From: Sipunculus nudus
Lineage: Eukaryota; Annelida; Sipuncula; Golfingiida; Sipunculidae
Reading direction: 5' to 3'
Assembly (NCBI GenBank): GCA_026874595.1
Contig: CM049315.1
Span: 34,492,164-34,556,163, forward strand
DNA: 64,000 nucleotides
Part shown: positions 10,924 to 23,571 of the stretch, piece by piece
Position numbering within the stretch: position 1 is the first letter of the stretch
How the letters are laid out: each line of letters starts with the position of its first letter
The notes under the pieces: model-generated
The model's database searches: none
Seen by the model: the letters and a program-made list of their open reading frames with translations, nothing else
What the model was told of the DNA's origin: nothing
Made by a program: the position numbers and the translations under genes

Positions 10924-11052
10924 AAGCTTAATTTCTATCATCTAACGTAATTGCTTGTGGAATAAAGAAAAGAGTAAACACCTTTCAAAACAGAACATAC
11001 AACAGATAGTAACTGAGCTATTGACAAACAGCACAGAAGGTGCATACACTGG

Positions 11053-11441
11053 ACTTGTATGTGAGTTATATGTCATTTATAAGGGACATATATGGCAGTT
11101 ATAAGTCCCATATATGTCACATATATGTCACATATATGGGAGTTATAAGGCACATATATGGGAGTTATAAGGCACATAAATGGGACATATATGGGAGTTA
11201 TAAGGGACATATATGGGATATATGGGAGTTATAGGGGACCTATATGTGGAAGCCTTATAAGTGACATATAAGGCCCATATATGTGACATATAAGGCTCCT
11301 ACCTAATTTGCATATAAAATCCATATACCAGACATATATGTGACATATATGGGAGTTATAAGGTTGGATATAAGGGACATATATGGCACATATATGTGCC
11401 TTATATGTGCCATATAACTTTCACATATATGGCACTTATAA
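11053..11441 (+). repeat. 11-bp period TATA-core array, copy 2
   Basis: About 35 palindromic AT cores, alternating mainly CATATATG and TTATAAG, sit with their centres 11 bp apart, for example acatatatgggagttataag repeated with small changes. Many units are one base from a CArG box (ACATATATGG, CCATATATGT). The regular phase places every core on nearly the same face of the helix. Copy 1 lies at 7253-7546. The open frame through the array encodes only a periodic HIYGSYK-like pattern and is not evidence of a protein. Confidence 0.9.
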
Positions 11442-13724
11442 AAATTTTCAGTAAGGGTAGTCTTTTTGAAAAATGAGTCTGGCTAAATATATTTATCTTT
11501 ACCAAAAATCCCTTAAACAAAGTTTCAGTGATATCCATTTTCACACATTTTTCAAATTGGTTTCATTCAGATAATTAGTTATCTTGATCCTTCAAAACTG
11601 ACAAAACTGGACATGACCTCATTTTGTTAGTCCTAACCTAAGAGCACTAGCCAGAGTCCATGCATATTGGGTCGATCTGACCTCTAAATCCCTGAAAATG
11701 GACTGAGAGTCCTTCAACACTGGTCATACTACATTCATCCTTCAGCCCATTTCACTCGACCACTGCTTATAAAGGCATGGGTTGGGGGGAGGGCTAAGAA
11801 TGTTGTGACAAATAAGAGTATTTTGGGCTTCAAACTTGTTCAGATTGGCAATACCTAACTGTGTAACAGACTGTATATTTAAAATCAAGGAACAATATGA
11901 AATTGAAAGTTGAAAAATATAAGTGAAATACATATCAGGAAAAAATAGGTGGACACGGGTGCTGGAACAATAATAGCATTAAACCTCAAATTTGCATATG
12001 GAAGATTACATCTGGGTTCAGGGTTTACATGTTGAGTTATGATGCTCACTCTCAGAGTTACATTCTGATATATGCATAACCATAAACTATTTGGAAATAT
12101 CTAGATGTAATCAAGAGATATGGTTAATGCAGTCGATCCCTGTCAAGTTTTTTTTTACATGAATAGTGCAATAATAATCTGATTTAACAAGATAATGCAA
12201 TTATAAATCTCCCTGCTGTTATTAAGCTCCCAATAAACATGTCTGATAAGCACCATTATATGGCATGTATGGTAGTTAACTTCGCTCCAGCACATTTGGT
12301 TATCCTGGGCTGATCAGCTTTTAATGTTAATTAACTTCAGCAATGTTTCAAATTTGTCAGCAAATGAAACTTATACATTTTTGGAGGAAGATGTCAAAAT
12401 GTCTCCATGAATTTTAAAAATAACAATGACACTGTCACTGTTGTGGGTGGTGAGGAGGGGAACACCTAATTAAGTACAGAATAATGATACAAGAAAAGCT
12501 GCAGATTATGTTTAATGGACACAAGTGCAATTTAAGAAAGAACGTGCAATGTCACCTCAACTTTTAATTGTATGGTGTGAAACCATGTTCTTGAAATAAA
12601 AATCCAAAATTTATATCTGATCGTAAAGTATTTGTTTTTCACTTGAAGTCTGCATTTTCTACTGAATCAATCTTTTGCACATTATTTCTGCAGTGATTAA
12701 GAATTTTTCACCAACAATATTTTCACCTAACATCGGATATGAAATTGGATATGCCTGAGAATTAAATGAATATTCAATTTCCTACATGAATGTCTTATTT
12801 TAGATTTTTGTTTGAAATTTTTATTTGTACAGATGCAAGCTTGACTGTGGCATAAAATTATAATTTGTTTAAATGGTTTATTTATACAAACTCCTTTATA
12901 CAGAAGCTAGATAAAAAAAATCACAGATGAAAAAACTTCAAATATGAATATATAATTAAAGTCATTATAAATAGTCTCTTTCTAATCTCTACAGAATTTT
13001 CTGACATCATACCTAAACTTATAAATATTATGTGAATTAAGATACCAAATGAATCAACCAACTCAGTCAAAGAATTATCCAAATAAACTTGACATGGCCA
13101 TTTTTAATTAGTAAGGTTTGCTGAAAGCATCAGCACACATGGTTCTTTTGGAAGTCTTTTCTTTTGAAAGAAGTAAAGATTGCTACATCTATGCTATACT
13201 GGACAATCATTGAACAATATAACTGGCCAAAAATGGAACCAGGACTGGTGTTTTACACAATGTTTTTGTCAATAAAAAAGCCAATTTAATCAAATACAAA
13301 AGACAGAAAGTCAATTTAATCAAAGACAAAAGCCCTGAAGCTCATAAAATGTCAAAGAAAACAGTTTCAAAGACTGGTTCACACTCTACCTATCCCCTGA
13401 AAACAACCTTTAAAGAAAAAAAAAGAAACAAGACAAACAGTTCCAGGTGCTGTCCAACCAAATCTGATGAACCAATCTTCAAGTGTCTGATTCCTTTTTA
13501 CCCATACAAAGCTTTTTGATGTCCATACCTGACCTTGGTTTTACGTGTTGTCAAAAAGCATGATTCGGTCTCTATGATATATTTGGCTACTGACTGGCCT
13601 GTCTCAAGGGAGGAAATTTTTGTAGAATGACGTGTCACAAAGCCAAAAATTGGATACAACAGAGAAAAGAGTAAAGCACTGAAACAGCAGGGTGACCTTT
13701 ACAGGAGGTCACAAGTGAAATAAT
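11442..13724. other. Unannotated AT-rich DNA
   Basis: I see no supported element. A good acceptor-like tract ends at about 12992 (tctctacag), but the frames after it close quickly. Confidence 0.45.
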
Positions 13725-13948
13725 AAGACTTGCAGCACAGACTACTGTGGAATATAACGCAATGGTCAGATAGGATGCCAAACAACACTGAGATGATGTA
13801 TATTGAACTACTGGCTGCAATTACTACAGTAACAACAAAACCATCAACTACCGAAGCTGCTTGTATGACACAGACTTCTCGTGAGAAATGCCATTTTCTG
13901 CTGTTTTACACTTTGTTCGCTGTTGTGGTCCCTATGCTTAAGGTTTGA
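13725..13948 (+). other. GC-richer island with 72-codon open frame
   Basis: The frame 13730-13948 is Thr/Met-rich in the middle and ends in a hydrophobic stretch (LLFYTLFAVVVPMLKV). It has no convincing splice sites, and the opposite strand is also open for 61 codons. It could be a conserved element, an exon remnant or chance. Confidence 0.2.
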
Positions 13949-15272
13949 TGCCTGTTGAGGATGACTACCCTATTTCAATGAAACAGCCGCTTAACTGTTA
14001 CACAGATTTAATACCTGTTTGAAGCTTGGATATAAAACAACTTGACCCCCCCATCCATGTATTGTTACTTAATACAGACCACACCATATATATAGACCAT
14101 ATAGAAGCACTACTCAATTCATACCATCAATAAACAATTAATCTGTTTCTATCAATGCTATGCTATGCTTGCTTCATGCCAATGTCAACACCTTATAAAA
14201 TTACTTTCTTAAAAATCAAGTTTTTGGGACAGACATTCTCCAAGACATTTTCCTTGTTTTGAAATACCTCTTATTGTAATGACTTATAAATTGTATATAC
14301 AGGTCAATTAATCTGAAAAAAAATATTGAGTGAATCAAATTTTTATCTACAAAATAAACTACAGAATTAACTGATCACCTGGTTTGAGATTAAAATTATT
14401 TATCACATTTGGGGCAGACATGTATAAACATATTCACAGAATATATTAGTCTCATTTCTGAAGCAAAATGTTAATAGTATTAAGGAGCAATGGTCATGAA
14501 CACCAAAAACCCTATACAGCTGAAGTGAGCACTGTTTTTGTATTCATTTTGAAAATCCAGACACAGTAAAAATGACACAATTTTTTTCATAATGTCCAAC
14601 CCACATGCCTTTTCAGGTTGTTTTTCCTGGTATTCAAGTAAACATAGCAATGTCAGAGAGCAGACACAGTGAGGCTGCTGTCACCAGTAAAAGCTAAATA
14701 CCAGCACAGCTAGCAGCTGAGACTCTGCTTTTCAAGATAAAATGTCTTCCATTCATCCTGTAGTTCTATTGACCTCTTTTGTATGATATATACTCAATAA
14801 CAAAGTTAGCTTTAAAATTTTCTAAAAAAAATTGATATTTATTTTCTTTTGATAAATTTCCATTGGTATTTGTTTTATAATCTTTGTTGTCTCTTTGTGT
14901 AAAAATATAAGAAAGAATTCATATTATTTATTATTTTATTTTATACACTTATCTAAGAGTCTGAAATTATATTTATGTTAATGCATGCATACCCTCCTCA
15001 TACAAATGCCAAGTTAGTGACAAGTGATTCTGTGTAGACCCTGGTTATAAATGGAAAGATATTATTTACCTTAAAAAATAATATATATTTAGTTTACAAT
15101 CAGATATGCAATAAAACACACAGGATAAAAAGCAAATTTATTTCAAGAGTGAAAAGTCTCTGACTGACTCCTGCTATTTAAGCCCCAACCTGCAGTATGC
15201 AAATCTATATTTAGAAAAGAATGCTGAGATAAAGGAATTAAATTTTGAATGTAGTCTGTAGCTTTTATTCAG
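13949..15272. other. Unannotated AT-rich DNA
   Basis: No repeat or gene signal I can support. Confidence 0.5.
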
Positions 15273-15622
15273 ATCAAGATGGGCTCTTCTGTTAATCCAC
15301 TGGGTGCAAGAATATTGGACAACAAGAGAAGCGCATTTCTTAAAACTGCAGGGAACACAAACAAGGGAGCAGACATTAATACTCCCCAATGAGAATTCCT
15401 GAGGGAACTCCTCAACAAGCTACGAAGAAACCAGATCAATGGGGATCTCCTCAAGTGAAAGCCCCACGGTACTACACCAACAAGTCAATCATGACACAAG
15501 CAATTTCTGTAGTGCCTTTGGATGCCATAAGAAACCTTGCCACTTCTGTAGAAGAAATTATACGAACATTGACTAGTGTTACCATCAGCTACAAAATATC
15601 AATATGGTTTGTGGCATCATAA
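15273..15622 (+). pseudogene. Exon-like island with two abutting frames
   Basis: An acceptor-like tract (gcttttattcag) ends at 15272. The next 39 codons are open to TGA at 15390-15392, beginning IKMGSSVNPLGARILDNKRS. A second frame of 77 codons starts at ATG 15389 through an ATGA overlap and ends at 15622. Together they look like one coding-like stretch with a frame break. I recognise no family, and the minus strand is open for 61-71 codons over part of it, so a GC-richer non-coding island remains a real alternative. Confidence 0.2.
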
Positions 15623-17682
15623 GTCCATAACTGACCCCCAGCACATGGGAAGCTGCACTGTGGGTATCTAGACCTTGGTGTTCCCATGGTTCTGGAATTC
15701 CTCAGTCCTTGCACGTTAATCTTCTGTCATTTCTGATTCACTTCTTGTGACTCCATTGATTCTTAACTTGGTCTGCAGAATTCCTACCGCAACAAATCAT
15801 CATCATGACAGACTCCACACCCCTTCTTCACAACAGGAGTTTCACATCAGTGGGAACTGCTTCTGTGTGAACCTTTCTGAGTCCGTGATGATCATTTGAA
15901 CAAATGCGGTAATTTAACAGCAGGTTGAAACTCATGATTCCATACTTGATCTGTAATAATGTTAGGTAACTGCTGAGCTAGCTCTTGAGTTAGTGATACC
16001 TTTATAAAAAGTTGATGCCCAAAACTTGTCTGCCTAATACAAATGTGATGACTTCTAAATGAATGATGATTATTTTAATAATTTTTTAATGCAGTTAATA
16101 AAATTATTTATGATTATCTTTTAAGAAACATGCAAACCCTGCGAGTCCAAAGATCTTTCAAAGGAAGTCACAAGTAAATTAACAGTTTCTTCGTTATTCT
16201 TGTTTGTTCTCCTAAAACAACCATGAGTTTATCTCATCGAGAAAAAGGATAAAGGAGTGATATTTATTTTCCCAAAAGTCTATGCAATGGAAAGGTAAAA
16301 AGGGTCTGTCAGCATAGCTTTGAACATCCGCTGAAGTTGAAAATTACTGTCTCACTGCATTTTTTTCAGACTCGCTTTTCAATACAAACTGAACCAAAAA
16401 ATATCCATATTTTTTCAAATGTCACAAAATATTCTGCATTTAATATTTGATGCTGATAATGTAATGATTATTTGCGATTAATGCAAATATACTTTGTTGC
16501 CTACATGATGAAAGATGGTGGATGTACCATTGATAAGATAAATATATGAAAACCCTACCACCTGGAAACTATTAATATTGTCTCAGCACTTTTTTTCACA
16601 GAAAAAATATTTAGGACTGAAAAAAAATAGACAAAAAAGGGAAATGTTCCTCATGTTAAACTTAGGCTATCCCTAAAAAGCATGTTACTATGCTTAAATT
16701 ATTAAACCATTTTAGCATAGTTTGCACAGAAACCAGCAAAGAACGCCAACATCAATCTGAAAACAGCGTAACTCTGAGAAAAGACCAAAATAGGGAACCT
16801 GAGAAGGAAAGTGGAGTCCAGGTGAAAAGATCATGCAAGGCTTCCATAAATATGGATATATAGACATCTGGCTTTCTTCAAAGACGCTTTTTTTATTAAA
16901 GTGTGTCTTCATATTCATTGGCATGGATGAGACAGGGATGATTAATCAATCTGGCTAGGAATCTGAAGGAGCCCTTAAGTATACAGTAAAGATGTATACA
17001 ACATTTTGGGTTTTCAAATATACATGTCCTGCTTTTATCTCTAGATATATATTTTTAAAAGAAACATTGTAGTCAAAAGAATCTTCCTTTCATGCAAGTT
17101 TATTATCAGTTGAAGATACATTTAAATATCAAGTTTTGGAAATATGATGTTTTGAATCTGGTGTTACTTTGCCAAACAAGGTTATAATTTTAACAGATGA
17201 CATTTACCGGCCAATGGATGAGATGTTTCAGCTTACTTGTTCAAAGAAAGATCTGAAAACCTGAAAAAAAAGAGGAAATGTCAATTTCTTGCAACAGTCA
17301 GTACTGCAAATATACTGAAATTGATAGAAGAGTAAAAAGATGAATACAATCTAAAATTTTAAGATAACTTTTATCAGTGTAGCTTGTCTTAAGTTATAAC
17401 CTTTCACTTTAAAGGGACAAAATCAGGAGCAATATTATGCCTAATCCTCCACACTATCAGTTCAGTTTTGCTTTTTACAAAAGTTTCCCAGCAAAACCAT
17501 CCTAGCACAGAGTCTCAGTTCCTCTCACACAGCAGTTTAACATCTTGTTTTGGCTCTGCATGTTGGTAAACTCCGTCCGTGTGTGTATATTTACCATAAC
17601 AAGTCCACATGAACAGAGGTCCAATTGTGAGCTGCAACCTGTGGTGTTTCAGCCAGAGGGAACATGTATTACATTTTTACAG
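15623..17682. other. Mostly unannotated; GC-richer at both ends
   Basis: Positions 15630-15960 and 17520-17680 are GC-richer than the AT-rich middle. An acceptor-like tttttttcag ends near 16369 with a 26-codon frame behind it, but it has no donor. Confidence 0.4.
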
Positions 17683-17810
17683 TCAATTCAGTCAGGGCAT
17701 CTCCTGATTGACACATGTTGTGGCTCTGCAATGCACACGGCCCCAAATGCTGTTTGTGTTGACACCTGTGATCGCACCCGCACCACTGTTTTTAACACTC
17801 ATTTACATAA
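17683..17810 (+). other. Exon-like segment (128 bp) between acceptor and donor sites
   Basis: The tract acatttttacag ends at 17682 and GTAAGC begins at 17811. The 128 bp between are open in one frame for 42 codons, beginning SIQSGHLLIDTCCGSAMHTA and then Cys/Asp/Thr-rich. An 89-codon open frame (17545-17814) covers it. The segment also holds tgttgacacctgtgatc, which resembles a T-box site. No partner exon with a matching phase was found, so it may be a conserved element rather than an exon. Confidence 0.25.
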
Positions 17811-18689
17811 GTAAGCAAACGGTTTCAAAGCAATATTTTGGCAGGTACACATTTATTTTTAAGGGAAGAAGCTATTTTTTGTGTTAATACAACATGCTTC
17901 AAGGGTGATTGGGCCCTTTCATCTTAATATGGTTATATGAACATGGCAAGAAAGCCACTGGTACTGTTATAGTCCGTAGGAAGCCATATACACCTTGAGT
18001 CCGAATTTCTTCATACTGATTACACAAATAAGGATCAGGGAAGCAATCAGTGAGCCTACTTCAATCAGTATCTTTCTGTCTTACTTCACAAGATACATAG
18101 TTAAACAGCAGTTCATGTCTACTTTCAGTTCACGTTTCTTCTCACAATAAAACATTAACCCTATATTCATCCCAACTGGCCGGTCAATTCCCTTCCATCA
18201 ACATTAGCAAAGTCAGCACAGGAGCTTAATACTTGGTTCAGCTAATGACAAACCTAGTCAAATTCAATACCTAGTGTCACTTGGGTGGACGGAGTCCTGA
18301 TCCAGCTACCACAGTCCTAATCAGAGAGACTGACCAATTATCGATCATCTCCATTCTGCAGTGTCCGATCCAGCAAATTAGGCCACACAACTGAATAAAG
18401 ACTGCAGCAGTGGTCTGTCTGTGGGCCTCAAGGGAAATGTATATCTGGAGGCTGCTGGTCACAAATATTATTGTCCTTCACTGCCTGAATACCGATTGCT
18501 ACTCTTACCCTTAGGTTCCTCACCATGTTATCTTGAGAAAACACCCTAAAACCTTCTTGGTAATCTTAATTAAGACCGTCATTATTGAAAAAAATTAAGC
18601 TGTATTTATGTTACATTTATTGTACAAATATGTATGATAACTATAATACCAGGCACTGCCCTTTGCTCAGATTTTGGTGTTCAGTGGTC
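17811..18689. other. Unannotated; small GC-richer patch
   Basis: Positions 18270-18470 are GC-richer. A word at 18285-18300 resembles miR-184 but lacks a hairpin. Nothing else is supported. Confidence 0.45.
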
Positions 18690-18835
18690 TGTAGGGGATG
18701 TGAAAACTAAAGAATCAACTATTTTAGATGGGCCATACTAGTAGATTTACCCACTCTCATAACCATGCCTGGAATCGAATCCAGGTCACCAGTTAGCAGA
18801 GCCTATCAGGTTATGTACCACATGACTGTAAAGTC
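18690..18835 (-). mobile_element. tRNA-derived SINE, family B, copy 1
   Basis: On the minus strand, the complement of 18772-18789 reads cctggattcgattccagg. It forms a perfect 5-bp T-arm stem and contains a good B box (GATTCGATTCC). A D-arm/A-box-like TGGTACATAACC lies about 45 nt upstream. The downstream sequence 'catggttatgagagtgggt' (complement of about 18741-18760) recurs in the copy at 59185, which shows a family. The body may extend down to about 18650. Confidence 0.65.
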
Positions 18836-20836
18836 ATTCTTTAAAACTTCAGGGTCAACAGGTATTGATTTAGCACACATGGACTGTGGGTTGCACTGTC
18901 AGTTGAATAAATGTTAGATGACAGTAACCATATGTTGATAAAGCCTAGCTAATTTGAGTTTCAGGGTTATATCCATAGGTCTAGGAGTAACCAAAACATC
19001 AAAACCGGTCATTAAGACAGAGTAAATTTCTGATCCTCTCTCAAGACTTCACTATTTAGCCTTTGAGACTCCTGCAGTCACTTAATTAAGGTTCTGAGGA
19101 ATGATTATATCATATGTTCTTGTGGATGGGCTTTCCCTTTACCACTACACAAGCTTTTGAAACTGCTAGTCTGAAGTCTATTTGTAGAAAATGTGTATGT
19201 ACTTACTATTTGAGCAACCTTTTCAGGGGTTACTTTGCTGCAATCTGCAAAAACCTTTGAACATGTGCCTTTGGCACAAACACCTCTAAATGTAAACTTT
19301 ATGATGGTCAATATTTCATGACTATAATGAAGCACATTTCCCATGTGAACTATCACTCTGACTATGGAAATCATTATTTCTGATTTTTTGTTCAGTGAAA
19401 AAAAATTGACATTTGTTTTATACAGCTAGAAAAATAAAATTTCATAAATTTTTGTACTTCAAAAGTTTTATAAAGTTTTCAAAAAGATTCATTACTTATT
19501 ATGAACATATTTCAAAGATAAATACCAGTTTCCTTCATTGTTATATGAGAATTGTGAATTAATTGTGCCATCTGTCCATATGATCATGCTGTGCTCCTGG
19601 TTTTTTATAGCTTCTAATACATCTTCTTAGTTCTTTGTTATATGGAACTTATGAGATAATTTGTAATTCATGCAGTGTTCCCAGTACTTAAAACCTCCAG
19701 TGGTTGTCATAATTCTGCAGTAACTCCATATGAGACATGTATAAAGTAAGGAAACTATTTCAGTTTATCCAAGAAAAAAAAATGAAAGATCTTCTAAACT
19801 GCACAGCCTGCAAATCCAGGGCCACAAAATGACAAATTTCACTTTAATCTATCTCTGTCCCTTTGAACTGCATGATATCCTTCAACAACAAGGCTTACAA
19901 AATATTCTTAGATCTTAAAGAAAATGTGAAACTTTAAAAGAAATTTTGCTTCACAATCACAGAATGAAGAAAAGATCACAGAATAGCACAACATCTGATG
20001 ATCAAGAGAGATTCATTATTGAAACGGCATTTTTTTCAAATTAAAATAAACTGCATGTTTGATGGTAGATTTTTATTGAATCTTCACTGGTAAAAAAGGA
20101 AGGATTTCTCTTGCCATTGGACAATTAATATAATACAGATATCATTAAAACATATTAAATTTCAGTAAGCCATGGATTATATTTCAGATATATCATATCT
20201 AATTTACCATCACACTGGTTTGTTTAAAGGTATTAGACCTTTTTTTTTTTAATTTTAGTATTTAAATTAATGACTGCACGCTACTGGAAATTAACATGCA
20301 GATGTACAGGATGTTATCTTCAAATCAGCTGCTCTCAAAATTGGTTCCTGACGATGTTGCATGCTTTCTTTAGCAAGTCCTATCTGATGGAATTTGAAAC
20401 TAACATCCCACCAATTAAGAGTAAATTTGGAAATTGCAGCTAATACATATGGTAACTTTCATGCATTATTGCTGATGATCAGACTATATTGGGCATGCAG
20501 ACAGTTTCAAAGCAGAATTATGTTAATTTCTATATGATATACAAACTTTTTCAATCTAAACTTTGGAAGTCTGAGAGGTATAATTTGTATAATACTACAA
20601 GTTTAATTTTTTTTTTTTTTGGTAAACTGAGAACTCTGATTTTCTGAATGTTAGGAAATTTCTTCATGAAATTTCATGAGCTTTTCTGGACATTTTTATT
20701 CAATAACTTACACAGGGCACAAATATTTAGTTTTCATCTGGCAATATATAATACATTTTCTTTGTGTTGGACATCAAACTTCGAAGAATTTTATCATCAA
20801 ACCTCCCTGTATAATTCTGCTCTGTGATATGAAGTA
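18836..20836. other. Unannotated AT-rich DNA
   Basis: Long AT-rich stretch with homopolymers and no supported element. Confidence 0.5.
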
Positions 20837-21430
20837 GTGATCCCCCAATTCCGCATGCTCATCTACAAGTATGTGCTTGGGTCAGTTTGTGAGATCAATA
20901 ACCAATCTTGCTGGCATCAAAGACACCATCATCCAGGAAAATATATAACAAGACCATCACATGAGACCTTTCAGTCCTCTATCTCCTCAGATCTACAACA
21001 TAAAACACCAGGACGGTGACCCAAATGGTCTTTTTATATTCCTTATCTATGTATCTTAATATGGGGATCTGACGTGAAGGTGTTCCATATGGAATTATGC
21101 AATAAAGACTGGGCTGCTTGCTACTTTCTGAGGAGACAGTAGGGGATTTATACACACATGTAGGTGTTTTCTATTCATGCTGCCACGGCTCTGGTTATAG
21201 GACATATGGGCAAGAATACTCTCTGTCTCCACTTCACTATAGATCTCTACTTAAGACTGAGGTGCGCCATTGATCTCCGTAGAGGATATGTGTATTTATC
21301 ATCAGTCTTGCCCATATATATGCTGCCATGCATGGGACAAATTCCAAACAAAGTACTCAGATCTCCATACATCAAGGGTTGCTTAGACCATGACACGCAA
21401 ATTGACGATTACTACCACTGAAAGAACCAG
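20837..21430 (+). other. GC-richer island with an 11-bp inverted repeat
   Basis: TATGGGCAAGA (21205-21215) pairs perfectly with TCTTGCCCATA (21306-21316), 90 nt apart. Open frames of 60 and 85 codons lie here (20837-21019, 21164-21421) without splice context or recognised domains. It may be a decayed MITE or a regulatory island. Confidence 0.25.
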
Positions 21431-22104
21431 CTCCTTTATGGGGCAGATTTATAATGGTGATAAAATTACAATACAAATATGTACATAAAAATAAAAGCAA
21501 AAACAAATCATCAATATATTCTGATTATACTAAATTAGTGTGCTACATACCCTTTTGTATGACTGCCTTTTTACATGCACATAAAGATATAATCAGATTT
21601 CTAAATATGGACCTTTAGTATTTAAAGGCAGATTTATAACTGCAATAAAATGGCAACAAGAAATTATTGACTCTACAGAAAAGCTAAAGATTTAATCTTT
21701 GTGATTATTCCTGATTAATGTTCACTAATATTTTCTCATGATGGCTCAAACAATATCATAATTTATATAGATTACTACAACAGTAATTAGATTGGTGGAG
21801 AAAACTACAAACCTCAGCAAAAGATTTTGTCACTTTATGCTATGTTTCTCGGAATATGCATGTCTTTTGCACAGATGATATTCCTTCATTTTAATACCAG
21901 CAGATGGTCCTGCCAATAATTTGTTCTAATTATGACATTTCTATAATTGCATGCATTGGACATCCTCATGGAATCAATAGATATGTTTTACTTTCTAAGC
22001 CTGTACTGTTTTCAAACTGTCAGTGGAACTTAACTGTATATATTTTTTTAAATAAAAAAATCCAAAAATTACAAAAATCTAGAGTATTCTTAACAACATT
22101 CAGT
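21431..22104. other. Unannotated AT-rich DNA
   Basis: No feature can be supported. Confidence 0.5.
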
Positions 22105-22510
22105 GGTGCATGGTGAAGTAATGGTTGAGGGAACATCAAACTTTAAGGTGACCACAAGGTTATGAGTTCAGTCTCATTTGGATCATCTTCTCCTGTCTAT
22201 TAGACTTTACTGCTATAGGGTAGCCCTTTTGCAAAAGGAGAGAGTGCATGCTTGTTATGGGTGGCATGCAAATGTGGAAGGAATATAACTCTAATATGCA
22301 CTTATTCCTTTCATATAACAAGTTGGTTCAGTGGCCTCATCTACCTGTTCTCTGTACATGGTGATCAAGACCCCTGGCCAAAGTCTTTTCGGCAAAGGTT
22401 TGCACTCTCCACCAAGGAGTGAATGGGTACTGCCCATAGGACACCATTTTTATGGCTTGTTTTGGGTATATGCTCCCAAGTTAGCTGAAAAAAGCTAAAT
22501 GAATAAACAC
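22105..22510 (+). mobile_element. tRNA-derived SINE, family C
   Basis: Near the 5' end, 'atggttgagggaacatc' resembles an A box, and 'ggttatgagttcagtctc' about 35 nt later a diverged B box, the usual spacing of a tRNA-derived Pol III promoter. A roughly 330-bp body follows. It ends with 'gctcccaagttagctg', 'aaaaaagctaaatgaataaa', a tail I associate with mollusc SINEs (unverified). No clear target duplication was found, so both borders are approximate. Confidence 0.5.
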
Positions 22511-23548
22511 ACTGGCTTAAAAACCAGAAAGCAAAAGTGTCAAATCAGATGAAAATTTTCTTCATTTGGGAATAAAAGAGCAAATGAAAACAACACCTGA
22601 GGCCATACAAGGGGTAGAAAAGCACACTCTGTTATCAGCATTTGCTTCCTTTTCAGTATGTTAAAATCTGCAGCTAGCAGCAAATGATTTGCTATTTTCC
22701 TGACCTTGAGCAGGGACAGGTTGAAGACAGATTTGGTAACTCCAGAATGAAACTAAGCAGCAGCTGAACAAACAAACTTAGACACTGGTGATTTCATCGT
22801 CTCATTTCAATGCACACAATATTATGATCAGATTCAGGTTTCTAGAGAAATTAGAGCACAAACAGCCTTAACTTGTAAAGAAATTAGCCTTAAGTTGCCA
22901 CGTTAAGCTATAAATCTTCAGTAAATGTGACATGCCTGGAAAATGATTGGAGAGCCAGGGCTTGAATTAAATTTGCTGTGGTTCAATGAACAATTTGGAA
23001 AAAAATACAATCCAGTTTTCTTGTTCTGACAGCTGTAATCTTTCACAAATTTAGCCCATCAAGACCATTTACTGAATATTCAAGGATTTTTTAATGTAGA
23101 TTATGCTGATAATTTGTTGCTTTGAATCAATTTATCAATAAAAGGGGTGACTTTATCCTAGTATTTTCTTTACACAGAAAAGGCAGCCTGACAATTAAGA
23201 CTCTTGTTTGGTCTTTCCATCAGATTTTATTAACCCCTTGAGGCTTTTGACAAAGAAAATATTTAGAATAATTAAGCCTTAATGGGAATCCTTGAAGCCT
23301 GCTTGTGACATTTTGTCTTTCATGTTTGATGTTAAAGCAGTCATTTAAATTCAATTTTTTAAGAGAATCAAAATCAGATAATGCTGGTATTATGATATAA
23401 CTGCATAAAAGGTAATAATGATTACAAATCAGCACACATAATGAAGTATTTTGGAACAAACATCTGCATTTGAAAAGTTAGTTAGTCAATCACATATAAT
23501 GAAGAGTGTGTAAGCTTTCACAACTGCAGTCTTTATGTCAGGACTAGA
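22511..23548. other. Unannotated AT-rich DNA
   Basis: No feature can be supported. Confidence 0.5.
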
Positions 23549-23571
23549 AGATAGATTCAATGAATCTATCT
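23549..23571. repeat. 23-bp palindrome with 1-nt centre
   Basis: AGATAGATTCA and TGAATCTATCT are exact reverse complements around one A. Each arm starts or ends with an AGATAG-type GATA word. It has the geometry of a homodimer site but could be a short hairpin. Confidence 0.85.

Noticed and set aside
11040-11234. 64-codon frame with HIYGSYK repeats
   Set aside because: Same reason: translation of array copy 2.
18285-18305. TGGACGGAGTCCTGAT resembles mature miR-184 (14 of first 16 positions)
   Set aside because: No complementary arm within about 100 nt on either side, so no precursor hairpin; the 3' third does not match.
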